Assembly (NCBI GenBank): GCA_004340125.1
Contig: SLUK01000004.1
Span: 48,772 to 112,771 of the forward strand
Length of the DNA: 64,000 nt
Reading direction: 5' to 3'
Source: Harryflintia acetispora
GTDB lineage: Bacteria; Bacillota; Clostridia; Oscillospirales; Ruminococcaceae
The position numbers and the translations under genes are program-made. Of this stretch, positions 29,412 to 37,994 are shown piece after piece; position 1 is the stretch's first letter, and each line of letters opens with the position of its first letter. The notes beneath the pieces were generated by a model. That model was not told the DNA's origin and made no database searches. It saw only the letters and a list, made by a program, of their open reading frames with translations.

Positions 29412-29447
29412 AAGGCCGGGCAGAAGCACTTACTTCTGCCCGGCCTT
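29412..29447. terminator. Bidirectional terminator between CapA gene and lysA
   Basis: Perfect 15-bp stem (29412-29426 with 29433-29447) and a six-base loop. A-rich before and T-rich after, so it can serve both converging genes. Confidence 0.9.
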
Positions 29448-29464
29448 CTTATTAATATATAACG

Positions 29465-30757
29465 CTACAGGTCGTTGCGCACCAGGTCATCCAGCGACTC
29501 CCGCCGCACGACCACCCGGCTCTTGCCGTCCTTCACCATCACCACCGCCGGACGGGGCACCCGGTTGTAGTTGGAGGCCATCGAGTAGTTATAGGCCCCG
29601 GTCGAGAGCACGGCGAGGATATCCCCCGGCGAGCAAGGCTGTACCTTCGCCCCCTCGGCGAGCAGGTCGCCGCTCTCGCAGCAGCGCCCCGCGATGGTGA
29701 CCGTCTCTGTCTTCGGTTCCCCGGCGCGGTTGGCAACGATGGCCTCATACTTCGACTGGTAGAGCGCATAGCGCGGATTGTCGGTCATGCCGCCGTCCAC
29801 CGAAAGGTAGGTGCGCACCCCGGGGATCTCCTTGCGCGCGCCGACGGTGTAGAGGGTGATCCCCGCCCGCCCGACGATCGAGCGTCCCGGCTCGAGCACG
29901 ACGTAGGGCACCGGCAATCCTTCGGCCGCCGCCGCCTCGTGGATCGCCAAGCTCACCCGCTCCATGAAGCGCTCATAGGGAACCGGGTCGTCCTCCTCGG
30001 TGTATTTGATCCCAAAGCCCCCGCCGAGGTTGAGCATCCCCAGCTCCAGCCCGCACTCCCGCCTGATCTGGCCCATCAGGCCGATCAGGCGCCTGGCCGC
30101 CAGGCAGAAGGGCTCGACCTCGAAAATCTGGGAGCCGATGTGGCAGTGCAGCCCCACGAGCCTTGCCCGCCGCAGCGCGGCGCACTCCCTGGCCGCGGCG
30201 AGCGCCTCGCCGGTCTCGAGCGCGAAGCCAAACTTGCTGTCGATCTGGCCGGTGCGGATGAACTGGTGGGTGTGGGCGTCCACTCCGGGCTTGACCCGCA
30301 AAAGGATTTTCATCTCCTGCCCCTCCCGCTCGAGCAGGTGCTCGAGGGTATGCAGCTCCCTCAGGTTGTCCACCACGATATACCCGACGCGCTGCCTGAT
30401 GGCGAACTGCAATTCGCCCTCTGATTTGTTGTTGCCGTGGAAGAAGATTTTATCCGCCGGGAACCCGGCGAGAAGAGAGGTGTAGAGCTCACCCTCCGAG
30501 ACCACGTCCACCCCCATCCCCTCCTGCTGCACGATCCGGTAGATCTCCTTGCAGGAGAAGGCCTTGGAGGCGTAGGCGGCGATCCCGCGCCCGCCGTAAA
30601 ACTCGTCGATCGCGCGGCGGTAGCGCCGGCAATTGTCCCGGATCATCCCCTCGTCCATCACATACAGCGGGGTGCCGTACTCCCTGGCGAGCGCGACGGT
30701 ATCCGCCCCGCCGATGGTCAGGTGGCCCTCCCGGTTCACCGAAAAGCTCTCGTTCAT
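29465..30757 (-). CDS. lysA: Diaminopimelate decarboxylase
   Basis: 430 residues, normal for the family. Converts meso-diaminopimelate to L-lysine with pyridoxal phosphate, the last step of lysine synthesis. Seen: the PLP lysine in A-S-K-A-F (about residue 63), the G-N-N-K-S motif, H-C-H-I-G-S-Q, G-G-G-F-G-I-K-Y, E-P-G-R-S-I-V and the substrate-binding C-E-S-G-D-L-L. The start ATG overlaps the engB stop by four bases (ATGA), so translation is probably coupled. Last gene of the lon-engB-lysA unit. Confidence 0.96.
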   Translation of the reverse strand: MNESFSVNREGHLTIGGADTVALAREYGTPLYVMDEGMIRDNCRRYRRAIDEFYGGRGIAAYASKAFSCKEIYRIVQQEGMGVDVVSEGELYTSLLAGFPADKIFFHGNNKSEGELQFAIRQRVGYIVVDNLRELHTLEHLLEREGQEMKILLRVKPGVDAHTHQFIRTGQIDSKFGFALETGEALAAARECAALRRARLVGLHCHIGSQIFEVEPFCLAARRLIGLMGQIRRECGLELGMLNLGGGFGIKYTEEDDPVPYERFMERVSLAIHEAAAAEGLPVPYVVLEPGRSIVGRAGITLYTVGARKEIPGVRTYLSVDGGMTDNPRYALYQSKYEAIVANRAGEPKTETVTIAGRCCESGDLLAEGAKVQPCSPGDILAVLSTGAYNYSMASNYNRVPRPAVVMVKDGKSRVVVRRESLDDLVRNDL

Positions 30758-31383
30758 TCCTCTGCCTCCCCTTCCTCACCGCTCTCTTCGGCGACGTCCT
30801 GCGAAATCTCATCGAGGATGCCGCGTATCTCCCCGACCCCCTCGCCGGTCTCGGCGGAAAAGGGGATCAGCGTGAGCTGGTCCCCGCAGGGCAGCTCCTG
30901 GCGTATCTTTTGCAGCCGCTCCTCGCGGGCGGTCTTCCCGAGCTTATCCGCCTTGGTCAGCACGCAGACGAAGGGGAACTCGTGCTCGATGAGGAAGTCC
31001 ACCATCTGCCGGTCGTCCGCGGTGGGCGGGTGGCGCATATCAATCAGGGAAAAGACGAGCGCCACGTCCCGCTCGTCGGCAAAATATCCGCCGATGAGCT
31101 CGCTCCAGCGCCGCTTTTCACTCTTCGAGACCTTGGCGTAGCCGTAGCCCGGCAGGTCCACAAAACGCAGGTTTTCCAGGCGGAAGAAATTGATGGTCGC
31201 CGTCTTGCCCGGCACCGCGCTCACCCGCGCCAGGTTCTTGCGGTTAAAGAGCTTGTTGATCATCGAGCTCTTGCCCACGTTCGAGCGCCCGGCAAAAACG
31301 ATCTCGGGCAGGTCGTTCCTCCCGAGCTGCGAATAGGTTCCAAAGGAGCGCTCAAACTCGACATTGTGATAATTCATGGCCAC
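30754..31383 (-). CDS. engB: Ribosome-biogenesis GTP-binding protein EngB/YsxC
   Basis: 209 residues. A TRAFAC-class GTPase needed for 50S subunit assembly in Bacillota. Motifs: G1 G-R-S-N-V-G-K-S-S, G3 D-L-P-G-Y-G, G4 T-K-A-D, and a G5-like S-A near the C-terminus, which ends in an acidic tail (E-E-S-G-E-E-G-E-A-E-E). Lies 24 bp after lon, the usual lon-engB order of Clostridia and bacilli, and overlaps lysA by four bases. Confidence 0.96.
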   Translation of the reverse strand: MAMNYHNVEFERSFGTYSQLGRNDLPEIVFAGRSNVGKSSMINKLFNRKNLARVSAVPGKTATINFFRLENLRFVDLPGYGYAKVSKSEKRRWSELIGGYFADERDVALVFSLIDMRHPPTADDRQMVDFLIEHEFPFVCVLTKADKLGKTAREERLQKIRQELPCGDQLTLIPFSAETGEGVGEIRGILDEISQDVAEESGEEGEAEE

Positions 31384-31407
31384 GCCTCCAGTCGGGTAGG
31401 TCTCTTC

Positions 31408-33876
31408 TTATTGCGGGATGGGGATCGGGCTGCTGTGCACCGGCGCCTCGCCGGTGGCGGCGGGCAGCGGCTTCTGCGCGGGGAGGGGCTGGCGCGGGCC
31501 CTTTTTTTGCCCCTCGCACAGGGCGATCTGCAGCACCTGCTCGATCTGCGAGACCGGGCGCAGGGTCAGCGCCTGCCGCACCACCGGTTCCATCTCCTCG
31601 ATGTCCGGCTCGTTTTGCTTCGGGAGGATGACGGTTGTAATCTTATTGCGGTAGGCCGCCATGGTCTTCTCCCTCAGCCCGCCGATGGGCAGCACCCGCC
31701 CGCGCAGGGTGATCTCCCCGGTCATCGCCACGTCGTGGCGCACCTTCACGTCCGATAAAGCCGAGATCAGGGCGGTGACGATGGTCACCCCCGCGCTCGG
31801 GCCGTCCTTGGGCACCGCGCCCTCGGGGAAGTGGATGTGGATGTCGCTGCTCTTATAGAAGTCCGGGTCGATCCCGTAGCGTTCGCCGATCCGACGCACC
31901 ACGCTCACCGCCGTCTGGGCGGACTCCTTCATCACGTCGCCCAGGCTCCCGGTCAGCTCGAGCTTGCCGGTGCCTTTGAGCACCGAGACCTCGACTTGCA
32001 GCAGCTCGCCGCCCACCGAGGTCCAGGCCAGGCCGTTGACCACCCCGACCTGGTCGAACCCCTCGAGCTCGTCGGGCTTAAACTTCGCCACCCCCAGCAG
32101 CTCGCCGATCCTTTTCTGGGAGAGGACGATCTTCTCCTGTTCCCCCCTGGCGATCAGCTTCGCGCACTTGCGCAGCACCGAGGCGATCTCCCGCTCGAGG
32201 GAACGCACCCCGGCCTCCCGGGTGTAGTTGTCGATCAGGGTATAGACCGCTTCCTTTTTAAAGGTGATCTGCGAGGCGGCGAGGCCGTGGCGCTTCATCT
32301 GCTTGGGGATCAGGTGGCGCTTGGCGATGTTATATTTTTCCTCCCGGGTGTAGCTCGAGAGCTCGATGACCTCCATGCGGTCGAGCAGCGGCGCCGGGAT
32401 GGTGGAAAGGTCGTTGGCCGTGGCGATGAAGAGCACGTCGCTCAGGTCGAAGGGCAGCTCGATGAAGTGGTCGCGGAAGGCCACGTTCTGCTCACTGTCC
32501 AGCACCTCGAGCAGGGCGCTCGAGGGGTCGCCGTTGTAGCTGCTGCCCAGCTTGTCGATCTCGTCGAGCAGGATCAGCGGGTTCTTGCTGCCGGAGAGCT
32601 TGATGGCGCCTATCACCCGGCCGGGCATCGACCCGATATAGGTCTTGCGGTGCCCGCGGATGTCCGACTCATCCCGCACGCCGCCGAGGCTCAGCCGGGC
32701 GTAATTGCGCCCCATCGCCTTGGCGATCGACTTGGCGACCGAGGTCTTGCCGACGCCGGGCGGGCCGTACAGGCAGATGATCTGCCCCTTGATGTCGGGG
32801 GCCAGCTTGCGCACCGCGATCAGCTCGAGGATGCGCTCCTTGACCTTCTGCATGCCGTAGTGGTCCCGCTCGAGCTGGGCCCGGGCCTTGTCCACGTCCA
32901 GCTTCTCCTTGGTGTAGGTGTTCCAGGGCAGCTCGAGGCAGGTGTCCAGGTACCCCCGGACCACCCCGGCCTCGTGCGAGTTTGCCGGCATTTTATAAAG
33001 GCGCTTGGCCTCCTTTTCGAGCTTCTCGCGGCACTCGTCCGGAAGCCCCAGCTTCTCGATCTTTTGCAGGTAGTCCTCGATCTCCTGCTCGGGATTTTCG
33101 TCCTCGTCGAGCTCCTGGGAGATGGCCTTCATCTGCTCGCGCAGGTAGTATTCCCGCTGGTTCTTGTCCACCTGCTCGCGCACCCGCTCCTGGATCTGCT
33201 GCTCGGTGGAGAGGATCTCGTTCTCGCTCTCCAGGAAATGGGCGAGCATCTCCAGGCGCTTGGTGGGGTTGTTCTCCTCCAGGATGGCCTGCTTCTGGGC
33301 CACGTCCATCGGGATGTTCCCCGCGATGTATTCCGCTATGTACACCGGGTCGTCGCTCATATAGACCCCCATGACGAACTCCTTGGGCATCTTGGGCGAG
33401 AGCGCGCAGTACTCCTCGAAATAGTCCTTGACCGTGCGGATGAGCGCCTCGCAGAGGATGGTGTTGACCACCTTGCGCGGGCGCAGCGGGAAGGGCTTGC
33501 ACCGGGCCTTGATATAGGGCTCGAAGGCGGTGATCTCCACCGTCTTGGCGCGGTACTCGCCCTCGACCACCACCCGCAGCACATCGTCCTGGGGCTTTAA
33601 GATCTGGCGCACCGTGGCGACCACCCCGACCTGGTAGAGCGACTGGGCGTTCACCTCGTCGCTACTAAGGTCGCGCTGGGCCACCATGAAGATTTTGCGC
33701 TCGCCCTGGATCGCCGCGGTCAGCGCCTGGATGGAAATTTGCCGTCCCACGTCAAAGTGCAGCACCATGCGGGGAAAGAGCACCAGCCCGCGCATGGCGA
33801 TGACCGGCATCTCCCCCACTTCCTTGCCGCCCCCCTCGGGGACGACCTCGGCCTTTATTTTGATTCTTTCGCTCAT
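31408..33876 (-). CDS. lon: ATP-dependent protease Lon
   Basis: 822 residues from ATG 33876, the usual Lon length. N-terminal substrate-binding LON domain (V-I-A-M-R-G-L-V-L-F-P), a long coiled helical segment, an AAA+ module with Walker A G-P-P-G-V-G-K-T (about 370-378) and Walker B L-L-D-E-I-D-K, and a C-terminal protease domain with catalytic Ser in P-K-D-G-P-S-A-G (about residue 694) and Lys in L-R-E-K-T (about 737). The frame stays open upstream to 34539, but the Lon homology, the AAAGGA ribosome site and the promoter at 33995-34023 place the start at 33876 (ATG 33888 is possible but abuts the ribosome site). The leader carries the TTCCCGGGAA palindrome shared with two other genes. Degrades misfolded and regulatory proteins in the cytoplasm. 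Confidence 0.96.
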   Translation of the reverse strand: MSERIKIKAEVVPEGGGKEVGEMPVIAMRGLVLFPRMVLHFDVGRQISIQALTAAIQGERKIFMVAQRDLSSDEVNAQSLYQVGVVATVRQILKPQDDVLRVVVEGEYRAKTVEITAFEPYIKARCKPFPLRPRKVVNTILCEALIRTVKDYFEEYCALSPKMPKEFVMGVYMSDDPVYIAEYIAGNIPMDVAQKQAILEENNPTKRLEMLAHFLESENEILSTEQQIQERVREQVDKNQREYYLREQMKAISQELDEDENPEQEIEDYLQKIEKLGLPDECREKLEKEAKRLYKMPANSHEAGVVRGYLDTCLELPWNTYTKEKLDVDKARAQLERDHYGMQKVKERILELIAVRKLAPDIKGQIICLYGPPGVGKTSVAKSIAKAMGRNYARLSLGGVRDESDIRGHRKTYIGSMPGRVIGAIKLSGSKNPLILLDEIDKLGSSYNGDPSSALLEVLDSEQNVAFRDHFIELPFDLSDVLFIATANDLSTIPAPLLDRMEVIELSSYTREEKYNIAKRHLIPKQMKRHGLAASQITFKKEAVYTLIDNYTREAGVRSLEREIASVLRKCAKLIARGEQEKIVLSQKRIGELLGVAKFKPDELEGFDQVGVVNGLAWTSVGGELLQVEVSVLKGTGKLELTGSLGDVMKESAQTAVSVVRRIGERYGIDPDFYKSSDIHIHFPEGAVPKDGPSAGVTIVTALISALSDVKVRHDVAMTGEITLRGRVLPIGGLREKTMAAYRNKITTVILPKQNEPDIEEMEPVVRQALTLRPVSQIEQVLQIALCEGQKKGPRQPLPAQKPLPAATGEAPVHSSPIPIPQ

Positions 33877-33888
33877 TTTTATAACCAT

Positions 33889-33910
33889 TCCTTTCCCGGG
33901 AACCGGCCCG
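33889..33910 (-). repeat. Leader element copy 1 (TTCCCGGGAA plus Shine-Dalgarno)
   Basis: Minus strand: a palindrome TTCCCGGGAA (33893-33902) leads directly into AAAGGA, the ribosome site of lon, with 12 bases to the start codon. The same arrangement precedes the HMA gene (38003-38012) and the ArsC/Spx-like gene (48485-48494). Here the longer hairpin seen in those two copies is replaced by GC-rich sequence. Confidence 0.6.
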
Positions 33911-33994
33911 TTGCCGGCCTCGTCCCTTTGAGAAAACCCGCGGGCAGGGCCCGCTCTATCAAAAAGTTTCGTGTCTGCTTTATATTGAATCAAT

Positions 33995-34023
33995 ATTATA
34001 CTAAATAAGTTGCCTATTTGCAA
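33995..34023 (-). promoter_or_regulatory. Promoter of lon-engB-lysA
   Basis: Minus strand: -35 TTGCAA (34018-34023), 17-nt spacer, -10 TATAAT (33995-34000). No CIRCE or CtsR operator was recognised near it. The leader also holds a GCGGGC/GCCCGC hairpin. Confidence 0.75.
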
Positions 34024-34067
34024 GTAAACACTTCGTGAACCGGATATAGCAAATCTGTTGCCGCGCC

Positions 34068-34096
34068 TTGACAGGCGCGCCCCGCCCTTGTATGAT
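34068..34096 (+). promoter_or_regulatory. Sigma-A type promoter for the GNAT gene
   Basis: TTGACA (34068-34073), 17-nt spacer, TATGAT (34091-34096). It lies 30 bp before the start codon, with AAGGAGG at 34112-34118. Confidence 0.85.
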
Positions 34097-34125
34097 GGTG
34101 AAAACACGCCGAAGGAGGCGCCGCC

Positions 34126-34722
34126 ATGCTCATGCACAAAGGCACCGTACCGCTGGAAACGCCCCGTCTGGCCCTGCGCCGGTTCCGGCCCGAGGACACG
34201 CCGTCTGTCTACCGAAACTGGGCCAGCGACCCCCAGGTTACCCGCTATATGCGCTGGAGCCCGCACCAGAGTGTGCAGGAGACGGGGCAGGTGGTGGAAA
34301 GCTGGGTCAAGCACTATAGCCAGCCCAGCTTTTACCTGTGGCTGATCGAGCTGCGGGAGACCGGCACGCCCATCGGCGCTCTGGAGGCCACGATCACCAG
34401 CGAAAACGACGCCTGCGCCGAGCTCGGCTACTGCCTGGGACGGTACTGGTGGGGCGGCGGGCTGATGAGCGAGGCGGTGGCGGTCGCGATCCGCTTCCTT
34501 TTTCAGGAGGTAGGCCTCAACCGGATCGAGGCCTGCCATTCGGTGCGAAATCCCGCCTCGGGCCGGGTGATGGAAAAATGCGGCATGACCTTCGAGGGGA
34601 TGGCACGGCAGAAATACTATTCCCCCACCGAAGGGTTCCAGGACTGCCGCACCTATGCCATCCTGCGCGGCGACTGGACGGAATATTTACAAATTTCCCA
34701 ACAATTCCATACACAAAATTAA
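34126..34722 (+). CDS. GNAT-family N-acetyltransferase (RimJ/RimL type)
   Basis: 198 residues. Starts L-E-T-P-R-L-A-L-R-R-F-R-P-E-D, the typical beta1 of the RimJ/RimL group, followed by the G-Y-C-L-G-R-Y-W-W-G-G-G-L-M-S-E-A motif and the N-x-x-S-x-x-V-M-E-K-C-G-M-T-F-E-G acetyl-CoA-binding segment. Such enzymes acetylate N-terminal or side-chain amines of proteins or small molecules; the substrate cannot be read from sequence. ATG 34126 is eight bases after a perfect AAGGAGG. Own promoter. Confidence 0.9.
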   Translation: MLMHKGTVPLETPRLALRRFRPEDTPSVYRNWASDPQVTRYMRWSPHQSVQETGQVVESWVKHYSQPSFYLWLIELRETGTPIGALEATITSENDACAELGYCLGRYWWGGGLMSEAVAVAIRFLFQEVGLNRIEACHSVRNPASGRVMEKCGMTFEGMARQKYYSPTEGFQDCRTYAILRGDWTEYLQISQQFHTQN

Positions 34723-34726
34723 AAAA

Positions 34727-34740
34727 GAATGCTATAATAA
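34727..34740 (+). promoter_or_regulatory. Extended -10 promoter for the EEP-family gene
   Basis: GAATGCTATAATAA, with TGC directly before TATAAT (34733-34738). Identical over 14 bases to the element at 28102-28115. It begins only five bases after the GNAT stop codon. No good -35. Confidence 0.6.
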
Positions 34741-34811
34741 GATTTAGGGCTGTTTTGCACAGCCGCTGCGGGTCCTGCCCGCCGGTTAAAAACGAAGTGG
34801 AAGTGTGTGTC

Positions 34812-35645
34812 ATGTCCTATTCCCTGGCAGAAAACGATATCATCCGGGTTGCCTCCTTCAACCTGCGCCGGGATTTCGGTCCGCGGCGCAAATATCCGTG
34901 GGAGGTGCGCCGCTCCATTGCCGCCGACATCATCCGCGATTCGGGCGCCGCAATCATCGGCGTGCAGGAGGTGCTGCCCCAGATGCGGCAGGACATCCGC
35001 AACCTGCTGACGGATTACAGCATCTTCGGCGTGGGCCGGATGATGGGCAAGAAGCCGAAAAACGACGAGCACGCTGACATTATCCTTAAAAACGACGACG
35101 TCGAGGTCACCTGGTACAAGACCTTCTGGCTTTCCAAGAAGCCGGACACCGTTTCGCGGGCGTATTTCGCGATGTTCCCGCGCATCTGTACCGTGGCGGT
35201 GGTCAAGCTCAAAAAGAGCGGGCGGCGTATCCGGGTGTTCAACACCCATTTCGACCACGTCTGCTGGATGGCGCGCACCCTCGGGGTTCGCATGATCCTC
35301 GACTATATCAACCAGACCAATCTCGATGATCCGCTGCCCACCATCGTGATGGGGGACTTCAACGCCCATCCCAACTCGACGGCGGTCAAGATCATCCGCG
35401 AGCAGATGCACGAGTACCGCAATGTCCATCTGAAGGACGTGTACGGGGTGCTCGACTCGGTGTTCAACACCTATCACGGCTCCAAGGGGAAGATCAAGCC
35501 CCGTTCCTCCCCCATCGACTACATCTTCGTATCCGACGAGTTCGAGGTGGTGGATGTGAATATCGACACCCAAAGCCGGGACGGGGTTTACCCTTCCGAC
35601 CACTACCCGGTGATGGCCACCCTGCGGTTCAAGGATATGGCCTAA
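34812..35645 (+). CDS. Endonuclease/exonuclease/phosphatase family protein
   Basis: 277 residues. Family motifs: V-A-S-F-N-L-R near the start, I-I-G-V-Q-E-V-L (metal-binding Glu), F-N-T-H-F-D-H, V-M-G-D-F-N-A-H-P, S-P-I-D-Y-I-F-V and the C-terminal S-D-H-Y-P-V catalytic His. This is a complete Mg-dependent EEP fold, acting on phosphodiesters or phosphomonoesters. No signal peptide, so cytoplasmic. The bacterial single-domain group is often annotated only by family. Start chosen at ATG 34812 because homology begins there, although the ribosome site is weak and the frame is open further upstream through the GNAT gene. Confidence 0.88.
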   Translation: MSYSLAENDIIRVASFNLRRDFGPRRKYPWEVRRSIAADIIRDSGAAIIGVQEVLPQMRQDIRNLLTDYSIFGVGRMMGKKPKNDEHADIILKNDDVEVTWYKTFWLSKKPDTVSRAYFAMFPRICTVAVVKLKKSGRRIRVFNTHFDHVCWMARTLGVRMILDYINQTNLDDPLPTIVMGDFNAHPNSTAVKIIREQMHEYRNVHLKDVYGVLDSVFNTYHGSKGKIKPRSSPIDYIFVSDEFEVVDVNIDTQSRDGVYPSDHYPVMATLRFKDMA

Positions 35646-35658
35646 ACAGGTAAAAGGG

Positions 35659-35687
35659 ACAGCCGCAGCAGCTGCGGCTGTTTTTTT
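35659..35687 (+). terminator. Rho-independent terminator
   Basis: An 11-bp arm ACAGCCGCAGC pairs with GCTGCGGCTGT, followed by seven Ts (35681-35687). Confidence 0.92.
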
Positions 35688-35755
35688 ATTGCTTCGCTTA
35701 TGCCAAAGAGTAAGCCGTCCGTAAAAATGCAACAGACAGCGAGAGGAGATCAATT

Positions 35756-36475
35756 ATGTATCAAGCCAGTCCCATGCCTAAGATCGGAATCATCTGCGCA
35801 AGCGATGATGAGCTCGAACCGTTTTTGCCGCATATCGACCATGATGAAGTGACGGAAAACGCCATGCTGAAATTTCACCAAGGCTCTGTCCACGGCATTC
35901 CGGTCGTTGCGCTGTATTGCGGCGTCTGCAAAGTCAACGCGGCTATCGCCACGCAGATATTGATAGACAGATATGGCGTCGGTGCGATAATCAACGCCGG
36001 TACCGCGGGCGGAATGGACCAGTCCGTCAACCTTTTTGACACCGTCGTTTCAGCCCAGGTCGCATATCACGACATGGATGACGAAATCCTGACCGAATTC
36101 CATCCATGGATGCCCTCGGTCTATTTTGATGCGGATCCGGCGCTGTTGGAGATAGCGGCATTCATCAGCGAAAGGAACCCGTCGGTGCGCCTGGGGCGGA
36201 CGGTGACGGGAGAAAAATTCATCGAAGATGATTTTCGTGACGCAATCAATCAAAAATACGCGCCGCTGTCCGTGGATATGGAGACGGCGGGCATCGCACA
36301 TGTATGCTATGTCAATAAAATTCCGTTCATTGCCATACGTTCCATCACGGACACCGCGACGCATTCCGGAATGGACCAATTTGAGGAAAACTGCCAGCGC
36401 GCTTCCACCATCTCCAAAGATGTTGTCCTGGACTTTTTGGATGAGCTAAAGCGCACCGCCAAGGAGTCCCGCTAG
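35756..36475 (+). CDS. 5'-methylthioadenosine/S-adenosylhomocysteine nucleosidase-like protein
   Basis: 239 residues of the PNP/UDP phosphorylase superfamily. Seen: K-I-G-I-I-C-A-S at the start, G-V-C-K-V-N-A-A-I-A-T-Q, N-A-G-T-A-G-G, G-E-K-F, V-D-M-E-T-A-G-I-A-H (purine and ribose binding) and the catalytic Asp region R-S-I-T-D-T-A. Would hydrolyse methylthioadenosine or S-adenosylhomocysteine to adenine, feeding methyl-cycle salvage and autoinducer-2 precursor formation. Codon use is clearly less GC-rich than neighbouring genes, a sign of separate acquisition. Monocistronic by appearance; AGGAG upstream of ATG 35756. Confidence 0.88.
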   Translation: MYQASPMPKIGIICASDDELEPFLPHIDHDEVTENAMLKFHQGSVHGIPVVALYCGVCKVNAAIATQILIDRYGVGAIINAGTAGGMDQSVNLFDTVVSAQVAYHDMDDEILTEFHPWMPSVYFDADPALLEIAAFISERNPSVRLGRTVTGEKFIEDDFRDAINQKYAPLSVDMETAGIAHVCYVNKIPFIAIRSITDTATHSGMDQFEENCQRASTISKDVVLDFLDELKRTAKESR

Positions 36476-36536
36476 TCCGGGTGCAGCCCCCTTTCCCCGT
36501 TCAGAATCATTCTGCGCGTCCAACCCCGCATTTCGG

Positions 36537-36563
36537 AAGAAAAGGTGCTTCGCACCCTTTCTT
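36537..36563. other. Intergenic hairpin
   Basis: AAGAAAAGGTGC pairs with GCACCCTTTCTT around TTC, 12 bp with one mismatch. There is no U-run, so it is either a weak terminator after the nucleosidase gene or a processed-leader element. Confidence 0.4.
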
Positions 36564-36693
36564 GCTCCGGGCGCTGTACTTCTTACCGTTCTGTAAAATT
36601 TTTATGCGCCCGGTGGGCCCCGGCAGGCAGCAAATCCCCGATTTTTTGCCACCTATCAGTCAGAAGCCAGAACCAACGAGGAGGGAGATCAAT

Positions 36694-37722
36694 ATGAAAA
36701 AGCTATCCGTACTGCTCTGCTGTCTGTTTTGCATGGCCACGCTGGCGGGCTGCGGGGGATCATCGTCCGGCGGGGAGACTGCCGCCGCGTCGTCCGCGGC
36801 CGCGCAGAACCTCTACTCAAAGGAGGCGGCCGTCGAAGACATGGCCTATGACGAGGCCGTGCCCGAGGAAGAAGCCGCCGACGCCGGGGCCGGCCCCGCC
36901 GCCATTGTCTCGGGACAGAATCAGCCCAACCGCAAAAAAATCTGGCGTGCCTGGCTCTCGCTGGAGACGCTGGAATTTGACAGCGCCATCGAAAAGCTGA
37001 CCGCCGCCGTGAACGCCGCGGGCGGATACCTGGAAAGCTCCTCGGTCGAGGGGAACAGCATTGAAAGCTACGGGCCCTCCCGCCGGTACGGCACCCTGAC
37101 GGCCCGGGTGCCCTCTGACAAGCTGGACGGCTTCATCGGCGAGGTGGGCGGCATCTGCAACGTCCTCTCGAGCAACCTGTCCAGCGAGGACATCACGCTG
37201 CAATATACCGACACCGAGACGCGCAAAAAGTCCCTCGAGGTCGAGCAGGAGCGTCTGCTGGCCCTGCTGGAAAAGGCGGAGGACCTCGAGTCGATCATCA
37301 AGCTCGAGGAACGCCTGAGCGAGGTGCGCTACCAGCTCGACGGCTATACTTCCGAGCTGCGCGGGTACGACAACCTGGTGGACTACAGCACCGTGACCAT
37401 GGAGCTGCACGAGGTGCGCAAGGTCAGCGAGCAGACCCCCGAAACCGTGCCCGAGCGGATCAGCACCGGCCTGTCGAACACCTTCGGGGATATGAAGGAG
37501 GCGGGCACCAACCTGTTCGTCGGCTTTGTGGTGAACCTGCCCTACCTGCTGATCCTTGGCGTGGTCGTCCTGCTTGCCGTGCTGCTGATACGCCGGCTGG
37601 TCAAAAAGGAGCGCACGCGCACGTCCGCCGCCCCGCTCTACGGCGGCGCCAAGCTCCCGAACCCCTATACCGCGCCCGAAGAGAAGGGGGACACTCCCCA
37701 GCAGCCGCCCAAAGACGAATAA
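36694..37722 (+). CDS. DUF4349 domain lipoprotein
   Basis: 342 residues. The signal peptide ends in the lipobox L-A-G-C (Cys about residue 22), so this is a lipid-anchored exported protein. A Ser/Ala/Glu spacer is followed by the DUF4349 region (about 90-250) with G-G-Y-L-E-S-S, L-T-A-R-V-P-S-D-K-L-D and a coiled-coil stretch rich in Glu and Leu, then a transmembrane helix near residues 287-308 and a Lys/Arg-rich tail. The second membrane segment is usual for the family. Function unknown; usually described as a putative anti-sigma-like or envelope protein, which I cannot confirm. ATG 36694 follows GGAGGGAG. Confidence 0.88.
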   Translation: MKKLSVLLCCLFCMATLAGCGGSSSGGETAAASSAAAQNLYSKEAAVEDMAYDEAVPEEEAADAGAGPAAIVSGQNQPNRKKIWRAWLSLETLEFDSAIEKLTAAVNAAGGYLESSSVEGNSIESYGPSRRYGTLTARVPSDKLDGFIGEVGGICNVLSSNLSSEDITLQYTDTETRKKSLEVEQERLLALLEKAEDLESIIKLEERLSEVRYQLDGYTSELRGYDNLVDYSTVTMELHEVRKVSEQTPETVPERISTGLSNTFGDMKEAGTNLFVGFVVNLPYLLILGVVVLLAVLLIRRLVKKERTRTSAAPLYGGAKLPNPYTAPEEKGDTPQQPPKDE

Positions 37723-37730
37723 TATTATAA

Positions 37731-37764
37731 AACAGGGAGCGCAGCGATCGCTGCGCTCCCTGTT
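37731..37764. terminator. Bidirectional terminator
   Basis: A perfect inverted repeat centred at 37747/37748 (arms of 17 bases, AACAGGGAGCGCAGCGA and complement) followed by a T-run. Lies between the converging DUF4349 and HMA genes. Confidence 0.92.
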
Positions 37765-37772
37765 TTTCTCTC

Positions 37773-37988
37773 TTATTCCCGCTCGTCGCGGACCTCGAAG
37801 CCCATGTCCTCAATGGTGTGCCGGAGCCGGTTCTCGTCCAGGTTCTCCCCGATCACGGTGACGCTCTTGTCAGGGATGCTCACTGTCACGATGTCCACGT
37901 TGTCGTAGGCGTGCAGGGTGGTGTCGATCCGGCTGGCACAGCTCTGGCAGGACATCCCCTCCACCTTGAACATAATGCTGTTGGACAT
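37773..37988 (-). CDS. Heavy-metal-associated (HMA) domain protein, CopZ-like
   Basis: 71 residues, a single HMA ferredoxin-like fold. The metal site is G-M-S-C-Q-S-C near residue 11. It would bind Cu(I) or another soft metal and pass it to a partner. No copper ATPase or CsoR-type gene is adjacent. ATG 37988 follows AAAGGAAG at a normal distance; the frame runs further upstream through the leader but homology does not. Preceded by the hairpin/TTCCCGGGAA leader element. Confidence 0.9.
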   Translation of the reverse strand: MSNSIMFKVEGMSCQSCASRIDTTLHAYDNVDIVTVSIPDKSVTVIGENLDENRLRHTIEDMGFEVRDERE

Positions 37989-37994
37989 TTTAAA

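Noticed and set aside
28149..29429. Minus-strand frame of 426 codons over the CapA gene
   Set aside because: Antisense of a gene with clear CapA motifs; no family features of its own.
33877..34539. N-terminal extension of lon by about 220 codons
   Set aside because: Runs through the lon promoter and antisense to the GNAT gene; Lon homology starts at 33876.
34338..34811. N-terminal extension of the EEP-family gene through the GNAT gene
   Set aside because: Homology begins at V-A-S-F-N-L-R just after ATG 34812 and a promoter lies between.
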